A DNA stretch of 64,000 nt from Cephalopachus bancanus. Taxonomy: Eukaryota; Chordata; Mammalia; Primates; Tarsiidae. Shown here in pieces: positions 1 through 11,754 of this stretch. Numbering within the stretch: the stretch's first letter is position 1; each line of letters begins with the position of its first letter. A model generated the notes under the pieces. It was given only the letters and a program-made list of their open reading frames with translations, made no database searches and had not been told where the DNA came from. Position numbers and translations under genes: made by a program. The DNA is taken from NCBI GenBank assembly GCA_027257055.1, contig JAPVLO010000083.1:4510001-4574000 (forward strand), written 5' to 3'.

Positions 1-160
1 TCAATGAATAATTGTTTCTTCCACAAGGACAGAGATCATGTTTGTTGTATTCCCCTCTGTATTCACAGAAGCCAGCACAGCACCTAACACATAATGGGTA
101 TGCCACAAATATTAATGGTTATTGGAGAAAGAAAAGAAGGAAGGATTGAATGAATATCAG
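1..160 (+). repeat. L2 LINE 3' end (old fragment)
   Basis: The stretch follows the pattern of the mammalian L2 3' end: a 'gacagagatcatg' block, then 'cagcacagcacctaacacataatggg', then 'ccacaaatattaatgg'. It is heavily diverged and cut by the window edge. Confidence 0.6.
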
Positions 161-1675
161 ATCTGCTGCATGAGTTTTCTAAGGATGTGTTATTGTTGCC
201 ATTATTATGATAATTCTTAGTTCCTTTTGGAAGCATTTAATAACACTGTGACCCATCATGGAATAAAGATAAGAAAAACTATGTTAGCATTTGCCCTGTT
301 AGAATTGTTTTATAACTATCTACTTGGCTAAATGTGCTGTTTTGAAAAATAATGAATAGTAATAAAAATTTCATAATTGCACCTAAATTCACCCCCAAAG
401 CATTATCGCTAATACCTACTGTCTGTATTTCCAAATGCCAACTAATAATTAAGTATGCATGTTTTCAGTCATTTTAACAAGTCTTTTATGTGGATATTAA
501 AAAGGCTAGATACATGATAAAATCTATCTTATTAACATCCATATAGGGTAGCTTGATTCCTACAAAATAATTGCATATGCTCAGAGAAACATCATGTTTT
601 TAATGCTGGAAGTAATGTTACTTCAGTGACACTAGCAAAATAAATTGCATTTTTTTATTACAGCAAGACATATGCCATCGTCTGTTAGATTTAACAAACA
701 ATAACAACAAGGCTGTTTCATAGTTAGCACCCCAGGATATGCCATGTAGTAATAATGTATTATGAAAGAAAAATTGTTTTGCACTCTTCCTTGTAAATTA
801 TTCTTTCTTTCCTATTCACCATGTGTTGTTGTTGTTTTTAATTAACTCTTTTTAAGCACAGAGATGTTCATAGAACTTGACCGAAGTTAGTAACAAAATC
901 TTACTTTGTTAGTCCACTAGAACCAGTCATACAGTATAAAAATAGCACACACAAAGAAAACAAGATGAGAGAATTGTTTTACAGCGATATCAGGAGTGCA
1001 GCAAAGACCTCTTTGGGGTAAGAAATTTAAAAGCATATGATATACCTTGCGGGTATACATATAATATGCAAAGTACAAATTTGACCTCATTCACTACAAT
1101 AAAAATTTTAATCTCATAAAGAACCCCTTCAACTATTTTTCTCAAATCAGAAAAACAAAAGTTGAACTTATTTTAAGATGAAAACAAGTATAACTTGAAT
1201 ACAGAAAATTGGAACTAAAGCTTTCTAAACTAAATCTGTGATTTTTGTTCCAAGAGTACTGGTCCAGTTTTTATGAGGCAAGATTCCTCCAAAAACAGTA
1301 CTGTACACCAACATCTCAAAAGTTGTTTATTGGGATTATAACTGACCTTAATAATTCTATTTGCTGTCTATTTTTGATTAATTTAATTGATCTGCTGATA
1401 TATAATTATAAAGACCTATTATATCCAAGTATCCAGTTTCACTCTTTGCTTTTCTTCCTGAACATTAAAAATAATACAGTGTACATGATTTTTTAAAAAT
1501 TCAATAGGTTTACAAATTAGGCTTTTTATATCAATTTTAATAACTTCTAACTAGAGAGAAAACTGGAAAACCTAGAAAAGCTCCAAATAACACCATAATT
1601 CTGCCTTCAGGAGTTAATCATGGGTAAAATTTTTGTGTCCTTTTCTATTTAATGCATTTTAAGCAGTCAGTAATG
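161..1675. other. Unique AT-rich DNA, nothing recognised
   Basis: I see no repeat family, RNA gene or convincing coding frame. The longest frame (1245-1496) has biased AT-driven composition and no domain. Confidence 0.5.
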
Positions 1676-1679
1676 CAAT

Positions 1680-1810
1680 TAATCGACAAATATTTATCAA
1701 TTGCCTATTATGTTCTAGTCATTATTCTAAGTACTGACAATACCACAACAGAGCAAAAATGCCTGCCTCTGTGAAACTACCATAATACTAATGAAGATAA
1801 ATGATAAACA
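1680..1810 (-). repeat. L2 LINE 3' end, antisense
   Basis: It reads as the reverse of the L2 tail: 'cgacaaatatttatcaattgcc', 'tattatgttctagtcattattctaagtactg', then a 'gcctgcctctgtgaaac' block. Diverged and old. Confidence 0.6.
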
Positions 1811-2415
1811 AACATATGCAATACAGGGATATAAATACTCTGAAAAACAAAAGATTTCAGCTAAATAGTGTCATTCACAGAAATGGGAAACACTAGGAAA
1901 AGAAAACATTGGAAGAATCAAGAGTTTGTTCATGTTCATGTTAGACATGTTCAGTTTACAAGGGTCATTAGGTCATCTGAGTAATGATAGAATCATGTTG
2001 TTTCTAATGGTTTGTGGTCTGTCTTTTAACTTGGCATTTGATGGGTATTTTCTCATTTGAAAACACAATATTTCTATGTGGTGATCTTAAAAGCCTACCT
2101 AGAAATTCGCCAAAACTAACTTAATTAATTATCTACTGCTGAATATTTATTTACGTTTTTGTAATTGTAAATAACCATCAGCAGAAATTCATTTATTGAT
2201 ATTTATAGAAATGTCTATTATTTTGTTTTAATAATTTCTAAATGTGAAAATACCTGATAAAAGGCACATACATTTTAATGCTTTTGATTTATATTGCCAA
2301 TTTTTTTCCTCCAGGAAGACTATGCTAATTTTGTATCTACTAACTTGTCAAATCGGTATTACCTTTTCTTTTTTAAAAAGAAAAAAGCATTTCTTTGCCA
2401 TTCTCCATATAATAC
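1811..2415. other. Unique AT-rich DNA, nothing recognised
   Basis: No repeat or coding signal I can name. Confidence 0.45.
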
Positions 2416-2419
2416 AATA

Positions 2420-2600
2420 ATTTTAACTAATATTTATTAAGAAATTACTACTTGGAAAACTCTGTGCTACATGCTTCCACATATAATTTCCTTGAAAATT
2501 TAAGAAACCTAAGATTTTAGAGAGCTAAATAAATTGCCAGAGGTCCCCCAGCTTTTAAATCAGAGCTTAGATTCAGATCATCTGTTTTCATAATCTTTTT
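2420..2600 (-). repeat. MIR SINE, antisense
   Basis: It shows the MIR order in reverse: 'ctaatatttattaag', 'ctctgtgctacatgcttcc', 'agaggtcccccagc', 'cagagcttagattcag'. Strongly diverged. Confidence 0.6.
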
Positions 2601-2714
2601 CTATTAAATCACAACACTATATACAATTTAGTCAACTGATAATTTGTTGAGAGTGTGTAATTGATGATTCTGATATTAATATATTGTTATATGTTTACTT
2701 GTTACTTGTATTTT

Positions 2715-2845
2715 AAGGTTGTCCATTCATTCATACATTTATATATTGTACACCATGATACAGTCCACAAAAATGATGTTGAGTGAAAACAGACATGGGC
2801 TCTAACCTCATGGAAGTTGCAGTCCAGAGCAGGAAAGATAGCAAA
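2715..2845 (-). repeat. L2 LINE 3' end, antisense
   Basis: Reverse L2 tail: 'ccattcattcatacattt', then a worn middle, then 'ctcatggaagttgcagtccag', which matches the usual 'catggagcttacagtctag' segment. Confidence 0.55.
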
Positions 2846-3455
2846 CTCAGGCTAGAAAAAGAACCACAGTCAGGGTCAAGCAAAGATTTGTGTTTTAAAT
2901 GCATTCCCAGTATTGGCAATTATAAAGGTTAGGGCCAGGACTGCTGCTTGAAAGGACCCGAGGTTAGACCCCATGGTAAATTGAAGAGCTCTGAGTTCTG
3001 TGGCTCATATAAAAAGCCCACTCCCACAATCCAGAAACCAAGCCTGGGTTGTGGAGCAACCGCAGGACAAATGCATTGTTGTGAGGCAAAGATTGGTGAT
3101 AGAATGTACAGATGAGATTTCCTGGGCAGGAAGGAGATAAAAATAAAAGCATGGGAAGACTCATAGCTTCTTTATCTGACAGGACCCCCACCTGCGCTGG
3201 CCATATGAACCAATGGACCCAGGGTGCACCTTCTTGTGGGATAAAGAAGCTAAGGAGTAATCAACCAGGATAACCTTTATTCTCTTTAGCTGTGAGCTTT
3301 GCTTCTACAAACCTCCCTCACCTACAGGAATCTTTGGTTTCTACAACCTAGGAAAGCCATATTTTACAGAGAGACTTCCTGAAGAAGGAAAAAAAGAAAG
3401 AAAATTCTTAGTCAATCCTACCATGAACGGACCATCCATACCAGAACAGACGTAA
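2846..3455. other. Unique DNA, nothing recognised
   Basis: Somewhat less AT-rich than its surroundings. Two short minus-strand frames overlap here, neither with recognisable sequence. Confidence 0.4.
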
Positions 3456-3518
3456 GAGGGAGTGTTCTTATCAGCTTAGTTCTTAAACACACCGAGGGAG
3501 TGTTCTTATCAGCTTAGT
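3456..3518 (+). repeat. Short tandem duplication, 38-bp period
   Basis: The 25-base string beginning GAGGGAGTGTTCTTATC and ending GCTTAGT occurs identically at 3456-3480 and 3494-3518, separated by 13 bases. Perfect identity suggests a recent local duplication or slippage event. Confidence 0.85.
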
Positions 3519-3855
3519 GTGAAGAAACTAGAAGTTTAATGGATCACTGGATAGCCTGTATAGTATGTATTTATCATAATTTAGCTAATGTAGATTCAAG
3601 TGTATATAGTCTCATTAGAAAACATGGATTTAACAATTCTCATTGAATCCTTTTGTTATCTTCCTAAAACCCAAACTAAGGACCTCCCTTTTGTAGTGTT
3701 ACTTTATATAACTCCTTGAACAGTGAAGTCAAGATCTTGGCACCCAAAATGAACAAAACCAGATGCATAGCCCCTCTTACAGAATGCTGTCCTGCAGGTC
3801 TATTTCTCCTGGATGTGCTACAACTGCTCTTTCATGTTCATTATTTCATTTCTTG
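3519..3855. other. Unique DNA, nothing recognised
   Basis: No repeat family or coding signal seen. Confidence 0.4.
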
Positions 3856-3859
3856 CTTA

Positions 3860-3990
3860 CAATTTCTTCCTAATGAATTATACTGGAACAGATATATGGA
3901 AACCCCCATTAAGAATGAAGAAATTGGTGCTCAAAATGGACGATTTGTTCAAGGTCACACAACCCGTAATTGTAGTCTGAAACTCTGAGT
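3860..3990 (-). repeat. Possible MIR SINE, antisense
   Basis: The segments 'aagaatgaagaaattggtgc' and 'caaggtcacacaacccg' resemble the MIR core in reverse. The rest is too worn to be sure. Confidence 0.45.
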
Positions 3991-5390
3991 GCGACACATC
4001 AACAACCCCAATCCTTTTGCATTTCATCACACTTTTGCACTTCATCATGATTTTGAAGTAGATGCATATAAATTGTTCAGTTCGATAAGCTTATCGTGAA
4101 ACTGGTTTCTTAAAATGAAAGTACCACGGTTGGTCATGGAGGATATAAAAACTCTTCCCATGACTTTGAAAGCCTTGTTTACTGCTCATTGATTGTCATG
4201 ACAATGCTACCATAAATAACCCCAGATAGATTGCTATGTATAATCACAGAAGACATTCATATGCATGAGTCACCTGTCAGCTTTCCAATCCCATCATTTC
4301 CAATACCTGTCAACATGTCATCAAGGACTCTGAGTTTATGACACAAACAAAACTCTCTCAGGAAGTTGAAGATTATGCAATGCTATACAGAGTCATAGTT
4401 GAAGAAAACAAAATAAACAGAATAATCCTTTTCCATTATTTATGAGAAAGAATGTGCATAGATTTATCAGGTCATTCAGAACTATTCTTTGTCCCACCTC
4501 CACAGTGTAAGGATAGTCTCAAGGATAAAAATTAAAATCCACTTTTCACTTGTAATTGAAAATACCCACTGACTCACATAATATGAAACACAAGAGGCAA
4601 CTTACCATGACATGGTACATGTCAGCCACAGCAATTTTTCATGAAAGACTTTGGTCATATGGGCAGGATTAGTCACATGGGTCAGCATGACCAGGAAGAT
4701 GTTTAGACTGAGGCCATTGATAATGTGAGGCCAGACAGGAATCAGAAGTCCAGACAGACGGGACAGCCTCTAGGCTGGCAAGGTGAGCAGTAAGCAATCA
4801 CTCAAAACCAGGAACAACAAAGAAGATGAGATTCTAACAACCCGGAGTCAGGAGTCAAACAATTCACCACAGAGAGAAGGAGGCAAGAAAGCAATGATCC
4901 ATGTAGACAATCTATAGGTAGGAGGAAGAAGTAGTAGAGGTCCCAGCAAGCAAAAAATCCAAAGCCTGGGGAGATAGTGAGTCAGTTTATGGCATCAGTA
5001 GTCAAGATACCATATTGTAAATCTGACCCTGACATAAGATTTGTCTTACTCGAGGGCCTTTTAGACACTGGTTGCCAAGACTCAGCACACAGCTGCAAAG
5101 AGATAAGTGGCTGCACCTGTCTCAGAGACAGCTTCTGGTGGTTCTTAAAAACACAAGACAAAAATAAAATAAGCTCAAATAAGGGGAAGTTCACATTTTT
5201 CAATTGATCTAGTAGGTATATATGAATAAACATATGTGTCATTTAAACATAAGGCTAATAATGCCCAAATCTGTACCTGGAAACTGTTTCACTCATGGCT
5301 ATAGAAAATGACCAATATGGTAAACAGTAATAATGATAGTGATAATAGTGAGATCTAACATTGTTGTGTGCCAGGCACTTTTAATGGATA
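3991..5390. other. Unique DNA, nothing recognised
   Basis: 1.4 kb without an identifiable element. Short overlapping frames near 4980-5240 on both strands have no family resemblance. Confidence 0.4.
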
Positions 5391-5395
5391 GTGAG

Positions 5396-5600
5396 AAAAT
5401 AATACCAATGGCTAATTTTATTGAGCACTCATTAACTACCAGCCTCTGTTTTAAGTTCTCTATATTATGTCTTTTATTGCTCTCAGCAGTTTTCAGTGAG
5501 ATACTGTTATTGTCTCCATTTCACAGGTGAGGCACAGAAGCATTTAGTGCTTTTCTCAAAGTCACACAGCTAGTGAGCTGAATTTGAACTCATGTTTTCC
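5396..5600 (-). repeat. MIR SINE, antisense
   Basis: Clear reverse MIR: 'ttattgagcactcattaactacc', 'ttgtctccatttcacaggtgagg', 'aaagtcacacagctagtgagc', 'tgaatttgaactc'. This is one of the better preserved MIR copies here. Confidence 0.8.
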
Positions 5601-5799
5601 ACCCTCAGCAGCCACACCTAGAAGGAAGGACTAACATGACACCAGATCCTACGATGGATCGACGGAGAGAGTAAATGCTTGCTTCATGCTCCAAAATCTC
5701 CCTTTTTTTCAATTTTGGTTCCATCTAGCAAACAGCCTAAAACTCCCAAACTTCCTCCACCATCTTCTCCTTCTGACAACTGAAAATGCTAAAGATGGA

Positions 5800-5900
5800 A
5801 AAGCGGCAAGAAATTGCCATTTATTGAAAGACTACTTAGTCCCAGGTTCTGTGCTCAATATTTTATACATGTGATCCCATTCAGCTGCCCCTTTGAAGAA
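5800..5900 (-). repeat. MIR/L2-class fragment, antisense
   Basis: 'gccatttattgaaagactac' and 'cccaggttctgtgctcaata' match the start of a reverse MIR. The remainder fades out after about 5900. Confidence 0.5.
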
Positions 5901-5904
5901 CTTT

Positions 5905-7165
5905 TAGAATGTTCAGTCCTCCATTCAGATCCCTCCGGAGCCAGCCAGAAGATCAGTGTCCCCTTACTAGCAGCTATTATTGCACAAAGTCAGAGAGCGA
6001 ACACCAAATCATGTCCAAAGGTCATAGCCAAAAAGGTGGGTTTCAGAGGGTGAGGTCGGTCAGAAATAGAAGGTAAAAGCAGGAAGGGAACTTGTGGCAG
6101 AAAATGAACTCTTTACATCTGTCTGTGCTTATGATAGCCCTTGGTCTGAGCAGGTCAGACATATTTGAAAGGACTGTCATTAAACAGACAACTTTTTTAA
6201 ACTTCCAAAGTCTAGGCCAGTTTTTGCTTTCCACACTTCCTGTGATAAGTATCAAATTCACTCAATGCTATCTTTCCAATTGATAACAATTATATGGGGG
6301 CAGTAACTCCTTGTCCGTATAATCAGATACTGAAAAATTATAACAAATAGGGAATATATTGAAAAGAAAATAAAGAATGAATATTAACATAGTGGTGAGA
6401 TCAGAATATAGTTAAGTGGCTTTCTCCGGTCAGTCTGTCTACCCTAACCTTTCTCATGAGAGCATCTCACACATTAAGAAGGGACAAGAAAGCAACCAAT
6501 TAAACATCTGTCACCACTTTCCCTTTAGTGGTTAATTTGAAACAACTTTCCATTTCCTTCTAAATGAGAGCTGATTATTCAAAGGAGAGCTGACTGCATT
6601 GTACTTGACTTTGGCTTGGCCCAGACAAGTATTAATCAGCCAATGCATCAACAGTGAAGCCTACAGGTTCAACAAGATAGAAAAGGAACAGTTTCACAAT
6701 GGTTCATCAAAGCTGCCTGTGTGAGCACCGCATCCACTGACAGTAACAAGATTAATGAATACAGTCACCACTTGGGTGGTGTTTTGAACATTACTCTCAA
6801 GCTGTTTTTCTAATACTGCTAACAAAGGAGGTAAAAATCACGTAATGAAACATATCGTATCTAATGGCAACAGAACTTGTCTATCGGTGAATGTGGGAAA
6901 TACTTCATGTTTTACTTGAATCTTAATTTTTCAGGTTTTCATTGTAAGGGGGTAACTACCCCAACTGACTGTGATATAAATCTGTTCAGATCATTCGCTC
7001 TCACCATCCTTAAGGAACCCACACATTTTTTACTTCTTTTGCTTATAGGACTTCATAGTCAGTATTTATCACCCAAGAGATATTACACCAAGTGGTCATT
7101 TACTTCATGGTCATCTACAGTTACTCAACGTGCCCTTGTCTCGTGGAAAAGCTCTGTGCCCTTGC
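5905..7165. other. Unique DNA, nothing recognised
   Basis: No element or convincing coding region found. The 102-residue plus-strand frame at 6877-7185 runs into the adjacent LTR and has no recognisable domain. Confidence 0.4.
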
Positions 7166-7166
7166 T

Positions 7167-7558
7167 CGATGTATTAGTTTGCTAGAGCTGCCATAACAAA
7201 ATGCCACAGACTGGATGGATTAAATGACAAAAATTTTATTTTCTCACAGTTTTGGAGGCGAGAAGTCTAATATCAACATGCTGGAAAATTTGGTTCCCGG
7301 TGAGAGCTCTTGTCCTGACTGTCAGGTGGCCACCTCCTTGCTATGTCTTCACACAACCTTTTCTCTGTGAATACCTGGAGAGAGAGTTCCGGTGTCTCTT
7401 CCTCTTCTTATTCAGATATCCATCTTATAAGATTAGGGTTCAACTATATTATGTCATTTAACCTTACCTCCTTAGATGCCTTGTCTCCAAATACAATCAT
7501 ATTGGGAGTTAGGCCTTCAAAATATGAACTTAGGGGGATACAATCCAGTCCATAACAT
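7167..7558 (-). repeat. MLT1-type LTR (ERVL-MaLR), antisense
   Basis: Read on the minus strand it begins 'gttatggactggattgtatc', continues through 'cctaactcccaatatgattg' and 'cttataagatgg', carries the 'actgtgagaaaataaaat' polyadenylation region, and ends 'agctctagcaaactaatac'. This is the standard MLT1 layout. It is a non-coding long terminal repeat of an ancient MaLR element; no internal sequence is seen beside it. Confidence 0.85.
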
Positions 7559-7567
7559 TCATGCACT

Positions 7568-7865
7568 GCCGGGCTCGGTGGCTCAGCCTATAATCCCATG
7601 CCTTGGGAGGCTGAGGTGAGTGGATTGCCTGAACCCACAGGTTCGAGACCCATCTGGGCAACTTGGTGAGACCTCATCTCTACAATAAATCAAAAAATTA
7701 GCCGGGTGTGGTAGCGCGTGCCTGTAATTCCAGCTACTTGGAAGGCTGAGGCGGAAGGATCGCTGGAGCCCAGTAGGCTGAGGCTGCGGTGGCTGGGAGC
7801 GGCCACTGCACTCCAGTCTGGGTGACAGAGTGAGACTCCAACTCAAAAAAAAAAAGAAAAAAAAA
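7568..7865 (+). repeat. Alu, lineage-specific (tarsier-like) type
   Basis: Full-length dimeric Alu starting GCCGGGCTCGGTGGCTCAGC and ending in an A-rich tail. It is flanked by the direct repeat ATTCATGCACT (7557-7567 and 7866-7876), so it inserted right at the edge of the MLT1 LTR. Confidence 0.95.
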
Positions 7866-7919
7866 ATTCATGCACTGTTGCCAGTCCAGAAAGTGTTCCT
7901 TTTCCACTGAGAGACATTC

Positions 7920-8250
7920 CACTCAGGTTTCCAGATCCCATTCAAGCCTTCTTCTCCAAGAAGGCTTCCTCAATCCTGGTGATATTGAATGGGAATAGAA
8001 ATAATCTACTTATTTATTTATTTATTTATGGCATTTATTTAATTATTCCACATATTGTTATTTGCTTATTATCTTTCCCCACCAATATACTGTGAGTTCG
8101 TTAGAAACCAGGACTGTCAGATTAATTTTGAGTAGTCCATAACAGCTAGACAGTCTTGTGTGTCACAGTCACTCATTCATTCTGTATCTGCAGGGCCTAG
8201 CACAGTGACTATACACAGTAGCCACTCAATAAATGAAGTTTCTCTTTCTT
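7920..8250 (+). repeat. L2 LINE 3' end
   Basis: L2 sense features in order: 'agaaggcttcctcaatcctgg', a (TTTA)n stretch at about 8006-8027, 'actgtgagttcgttagaaacc', then 'agggcctagcacagtgac' and 'cactcaataaatgaa'. Confidence 0.7.
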
Positions 8251-8800
8251 TCTGCTACTGACATTTTCTCATTTCCCTTGAATACCTTTTTTATTCTTCT
8301 TAACTCTCTTCCTTCCCCTTTTTTGTGTCTCACAACATCAATTAACATTTTTTCAAGACCCCACCCAAAATTATAGTTTGTTCTTTCTTCCATTACTTCC
8401 TCTCCTGTATTCTTTGCAAACAAACACATCGAAATATAACTCATGCCACATCAAATGAGTCTCCAAATCCTATAAATTAGACTGCCATTTCCCTTTCTGC
8501 CACCTTCTTTACTGAGCTGAGATACTACATGCCAAGATGAAGATAACGATGGTGGGTGTGAGAGTGGGGGCAGGGATAGTAGATGAGATGGGATTGGTGA
8601 TGGTGACAACAACAGCAAAAACAACTTAATTATTTTGTCCAAGTATGGGTTTAGGCTCATTCTCACCACTCCCCTTCTTTTTTTCCCTAGACCTTAAAAC
8701 TTTATTACAAGGCTAATTTTATGTCAAATTGTTGTATCAATTATTGAAAGTCAGGTATTAACTCCTCCAATAATCATGCTGGATTGTCTATTTATCCTTT
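8251..8800. other. Unique DNA, nothing recognised
   Basis: Pyrimidine-rich at first. No named element seen. Confidence 0.4.
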
Positions 8801-8804
8801 CATT

Positions 8805-8940
8805 CTATCAATATTTTATAGATATGTGGGGTACAAGTTAGAATTAGTTACACAAGCAGGCTTTGTGAGGTGAAGTTTGGACCTCCAACTGGCCCTCACT
8901 TCCACTGGTTTAGAACCAGGTACCCTTTGTGATGCAGTCT
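8805..8940 (-). repeat. Lineage-specific L1 3' UTR fragment, antisense
   Basis: It has 'atgtggggtacaagttaga', 'ggtgaagtttggacctcc', 'ggtttagaaccaggtaccc', the reverse of the 3' UTR found repeatedly in this window (for example 22680-22780). More diverged than the other copies. Confidence 0.7.
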
Positions 8941-8999
8941 CTTTTTGATCCACAGTGCCAAACCCAATTCTCTCCATTACATGTGATCTCTCAGCAGTA

Positions 9000-9110
9000 T
9001 CATCCTTCTTCTGCATCCAGTTAATTCTCACTTATTCTTCAAAACTCAGATTAAGCCACCATCTCCTGTAGGAAGATTTCCAGGATAACCTCTGTGCTCC
9101 AGTGGCATAG
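9000..9110 (+). repeat. L2 LINE fragment
   Basis: 'cacttattcttcaaaactcag' and 'aagccaccatctcctgtagg' followed by 'aagatttccaggataacc' match the L2 segment upstream of its 3' end. Confidence 0.6.
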
Positions 9111-10600
9111 TAAGCTTACCTTTCCCATTACATTTGTGTTGGGATAAAATTTGGAAAGATAACCTAGGGGTTTTCCTTACTGACTTTGACTTTCCTCTTC
9201 CACAATTGAGCCAGTGATCTTCATCAAGCCAGGAAAAGAATAACACACACATGCACATACATACATACTTTATAAATAGAAATTATATATCATATTGCTT
9301 TCCTCAGATACTAATTTGAATTATTCAGAGTACATGAGAACTTGGGTTCAATCCATTTTTTAAATATAAAACTACATATTCAGTTATATTAGATGTCATT
9401 TTCTTACTTATATAAAATGAGCAGAGATCCTCCTATATTCTTCTTTCTGGATAAGTGAAGAAATTCGTAAATATCAACTAAGTGATATTCTACAACACTG
9501 AAATGTTCTTGAGCCCACCATGGCCACAGTTAATCTAAAAGTAAGTTTAAAAGAAATAAAATATTTAATAGAGTTGCAAGTTTGGGTTGCATCCTTCAGA
9601 CCAAACCAATTATGCACAAACTACAGTACGATTGTGAGATCTGCAACTGCCACTGATGACTCACAGGGCCCCGTGAATAATTCCATCAGTGGGGCTAAAA
9701 ACTAAATGATGAGACTGATCAGCAATATCCAGGGCCTGAAATGTAATCAATACTACAACACAGAAACTAGGTTTATTACATTTTAAAGTGGATGGGTTTA
9801 AATGAATAACAGCAGAATACAAAAACAGTTCTTCATGTACTTGTATGAGAGAACGCAGAAGAAATCCTTAACAAATAGGATAAAATACAGCTTCACAAGC
9901 AAAAACAAATTATGATTGAGCAGCCTCTCTCAGCTCAAGGACTGCGCTCAACATAAAAGCTGAGATTTGCTGGGAAATAGTGCAAGCAGACCAACCCACG
10001 ATAAAGAGCAATGTGGGAGTACGGGTTCCGTTTGACTAAGATAACCACTCATCAGTGCACACTAACTACTTGATAAAAGAGCTCCTGAAAGAAAGCTAGT
10101 CAATTGTCAAGGTTTTTAGCATAGATGTAATCACCTCCCAATTTATTTTGAAAACAACTGTTCACTAACTGACTAATAATTGAGGGGTTTTTTTCCTATT
10201 TAATTCTACAAATTACCTTCAAAATAATGTTTGAATACATTTAACCTACATTATCTTTCAAAAACTGATGTTCTAAGCTAGAAGAAATCTAAGAGGCTGG
10301 GTTGCAAATATCAACAGGCTTCAACTGTGATGACTCAGGAAAGCGAAAAAATAATCCTTCTGGGAGTAGAGTGTGAAAATGTTTTCACAACCTCTATTAT
10401 ACATATGTGCAAAAAGTAATCATAAGCTACACATCACCTTCCCACATATAAGGAAAAATGATCTATACACATATATAACAGACATAAGTATAAAATGACA
10501 GGATTAATTTTCTTATATAATATATAGTAAGTCTCATTGCTTTGTAATTGTATAGGTATACCTTGAATTACAAACCTCAATAACAAATAACCTTAATTTG
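9111..10600. other. Unique DNA, nothing recognised
   Basis: 1.5 kb, AT-rich, with no element, RNA gene or convincing coding frame that I can name. Confidence 0.45.
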
Positions 10601-10604
10601 CATC

Positions 10605-10765
10605 ATGAGCTATAGATTACCAAGTACTTTCACATATATTATCTCAAGTGATCCTTATAACATCACCCAGAGGTATTATTTCTAATTTCAGCTGAAGAAG
10701 CCAAGGTTTAACAAGGTTAAGTGTCTTGCACAAGGTCATGCAACTTGCAAAGTCTGAGCCAGAGC
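10605..10765 (-). repeat. MIR SINE, antisense
   Basis: 'agtactttcacatatattatc', 'tgatccttataacatcaccc', 'aaggttaagtgtcttgcac', 'aaggtcatgcaacttgc' follow the reverse MIR consensus closely. Confidence 0.8.
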
Positions 10766-10870
10766 TCTACCACTAAATCTTCCAAATCCAGCATTTCCCG
10801 ACATACCACTGCTGCCTCCATATATCTCTGTCTACCCAACTACGCTAACATCCTATGAGCCCATTTTTTT

Positions 10871-11157
10871 TTTTTTTTTTTTTGAGTTGGAGTCTCACTC
10901 TGTCGCCCAGACCGGAGTGCAGTGGCCGCTCCCGGCCACCGCAGCCTCAACCTGCTGGGCTCCGGCGATCCTTCTGCCTCAGCCTTCCAAGTAGCCGGAA
11001 TTACAGGCATGCACTACCACGCCCAGCTGATTTTTTGATGTATTGTACAGATGAGGTCTCGCTGCCCAGGCGGGTCTCGAACCCGCGGGCTCAGGCAAGC
11101 CACTCACCTCAGCCTCCCAAAGTCACGGGATTACAGGCTGAGCCACCGAGCCCGGCA
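10871..11157 (-). repeat. Alu, lineage-specific type, antisense
   Basis: Poly-T tail, then the reverse complement of the tarsier-like Alu, ending in the complement of GCCGGGCTCGGTGGCTC. Direct repeat AGCCCATTTTTTT at 10858-10870 and 11158-11170. The open frame across it is Alu sequence, not a gene. Confidence 0.93.
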
Positions 11158-11170
11158 AGCCCATTTTTTT

Positions 11171-11470
11171 CAATAAACCCTTATTGAGCTTCTGCTATGT
11201 GCTTAGCACTATGTTAAATGCTAGATATTAAAAAATGAATCATATAAACCCATTGTACCACCCTCCAGAAGCAACCAATCTACTGGGAAGACAGTAACAT
11301 CATCAGCATTATCAAAACAATGAACATTTTTTAGTATTTACCATATACCACGTTCTAAGTACTTTACAATGTTTACCTCAATTTAATCTAATAAAATCTC
11401 TATGAGTTGGATGGCATGAATAGAGGAAATTGAGGCAAAACCAAACCATTATCAAGATTGACAAGTGGTA
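11171..11470 (-). repeat. MIR/L2-class fragments, antisense
   Basis: 'caataaacccttattgagc' with 'tgctatgtgcttagcac' (11171-11300), then 'agtatttaccatataccac' with 'ctctatgagttggatggc' (11330-11440). Two adjacent old SINE/LINE pieces; the Alu at 10871-11157 inserted at their edge. Confidence 0.6.
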
Positions 11471-11754
11471 AAAAAAATAGTTTGGTGCTAAGACAGCATT
11501 AAAGACATTTTGACGAAGTGGGTTATAATTGACCTCGACTGTAAAAGATGAACTGGACTGTGAAAAGTGAAAAGAAAGACACTTCTGGGCAAAAGACAAT
11601 GTGAAAATAAAAAACTTGGCAAAGCTGAAGAGCTACCCTGCCTCCTCAAACATATTATGTGCCCCTTGGCCTTCCTACCTTTGTGCAATTCCATTAGTTA
11701 GAATGCTCTTCCCTTTTATTTAAGTTAACGATTATTAAGTTAATAGATTATCAG

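Noticed and set aside
10855..11187. 110-codon frame starting with a run of phenylalanine
   Set aside because: It is the antisense Alu (poly-T tail read as F) and not a gene. Many other frames with SPRLECSG- or [15 protein letters not shown] text are the same effect.
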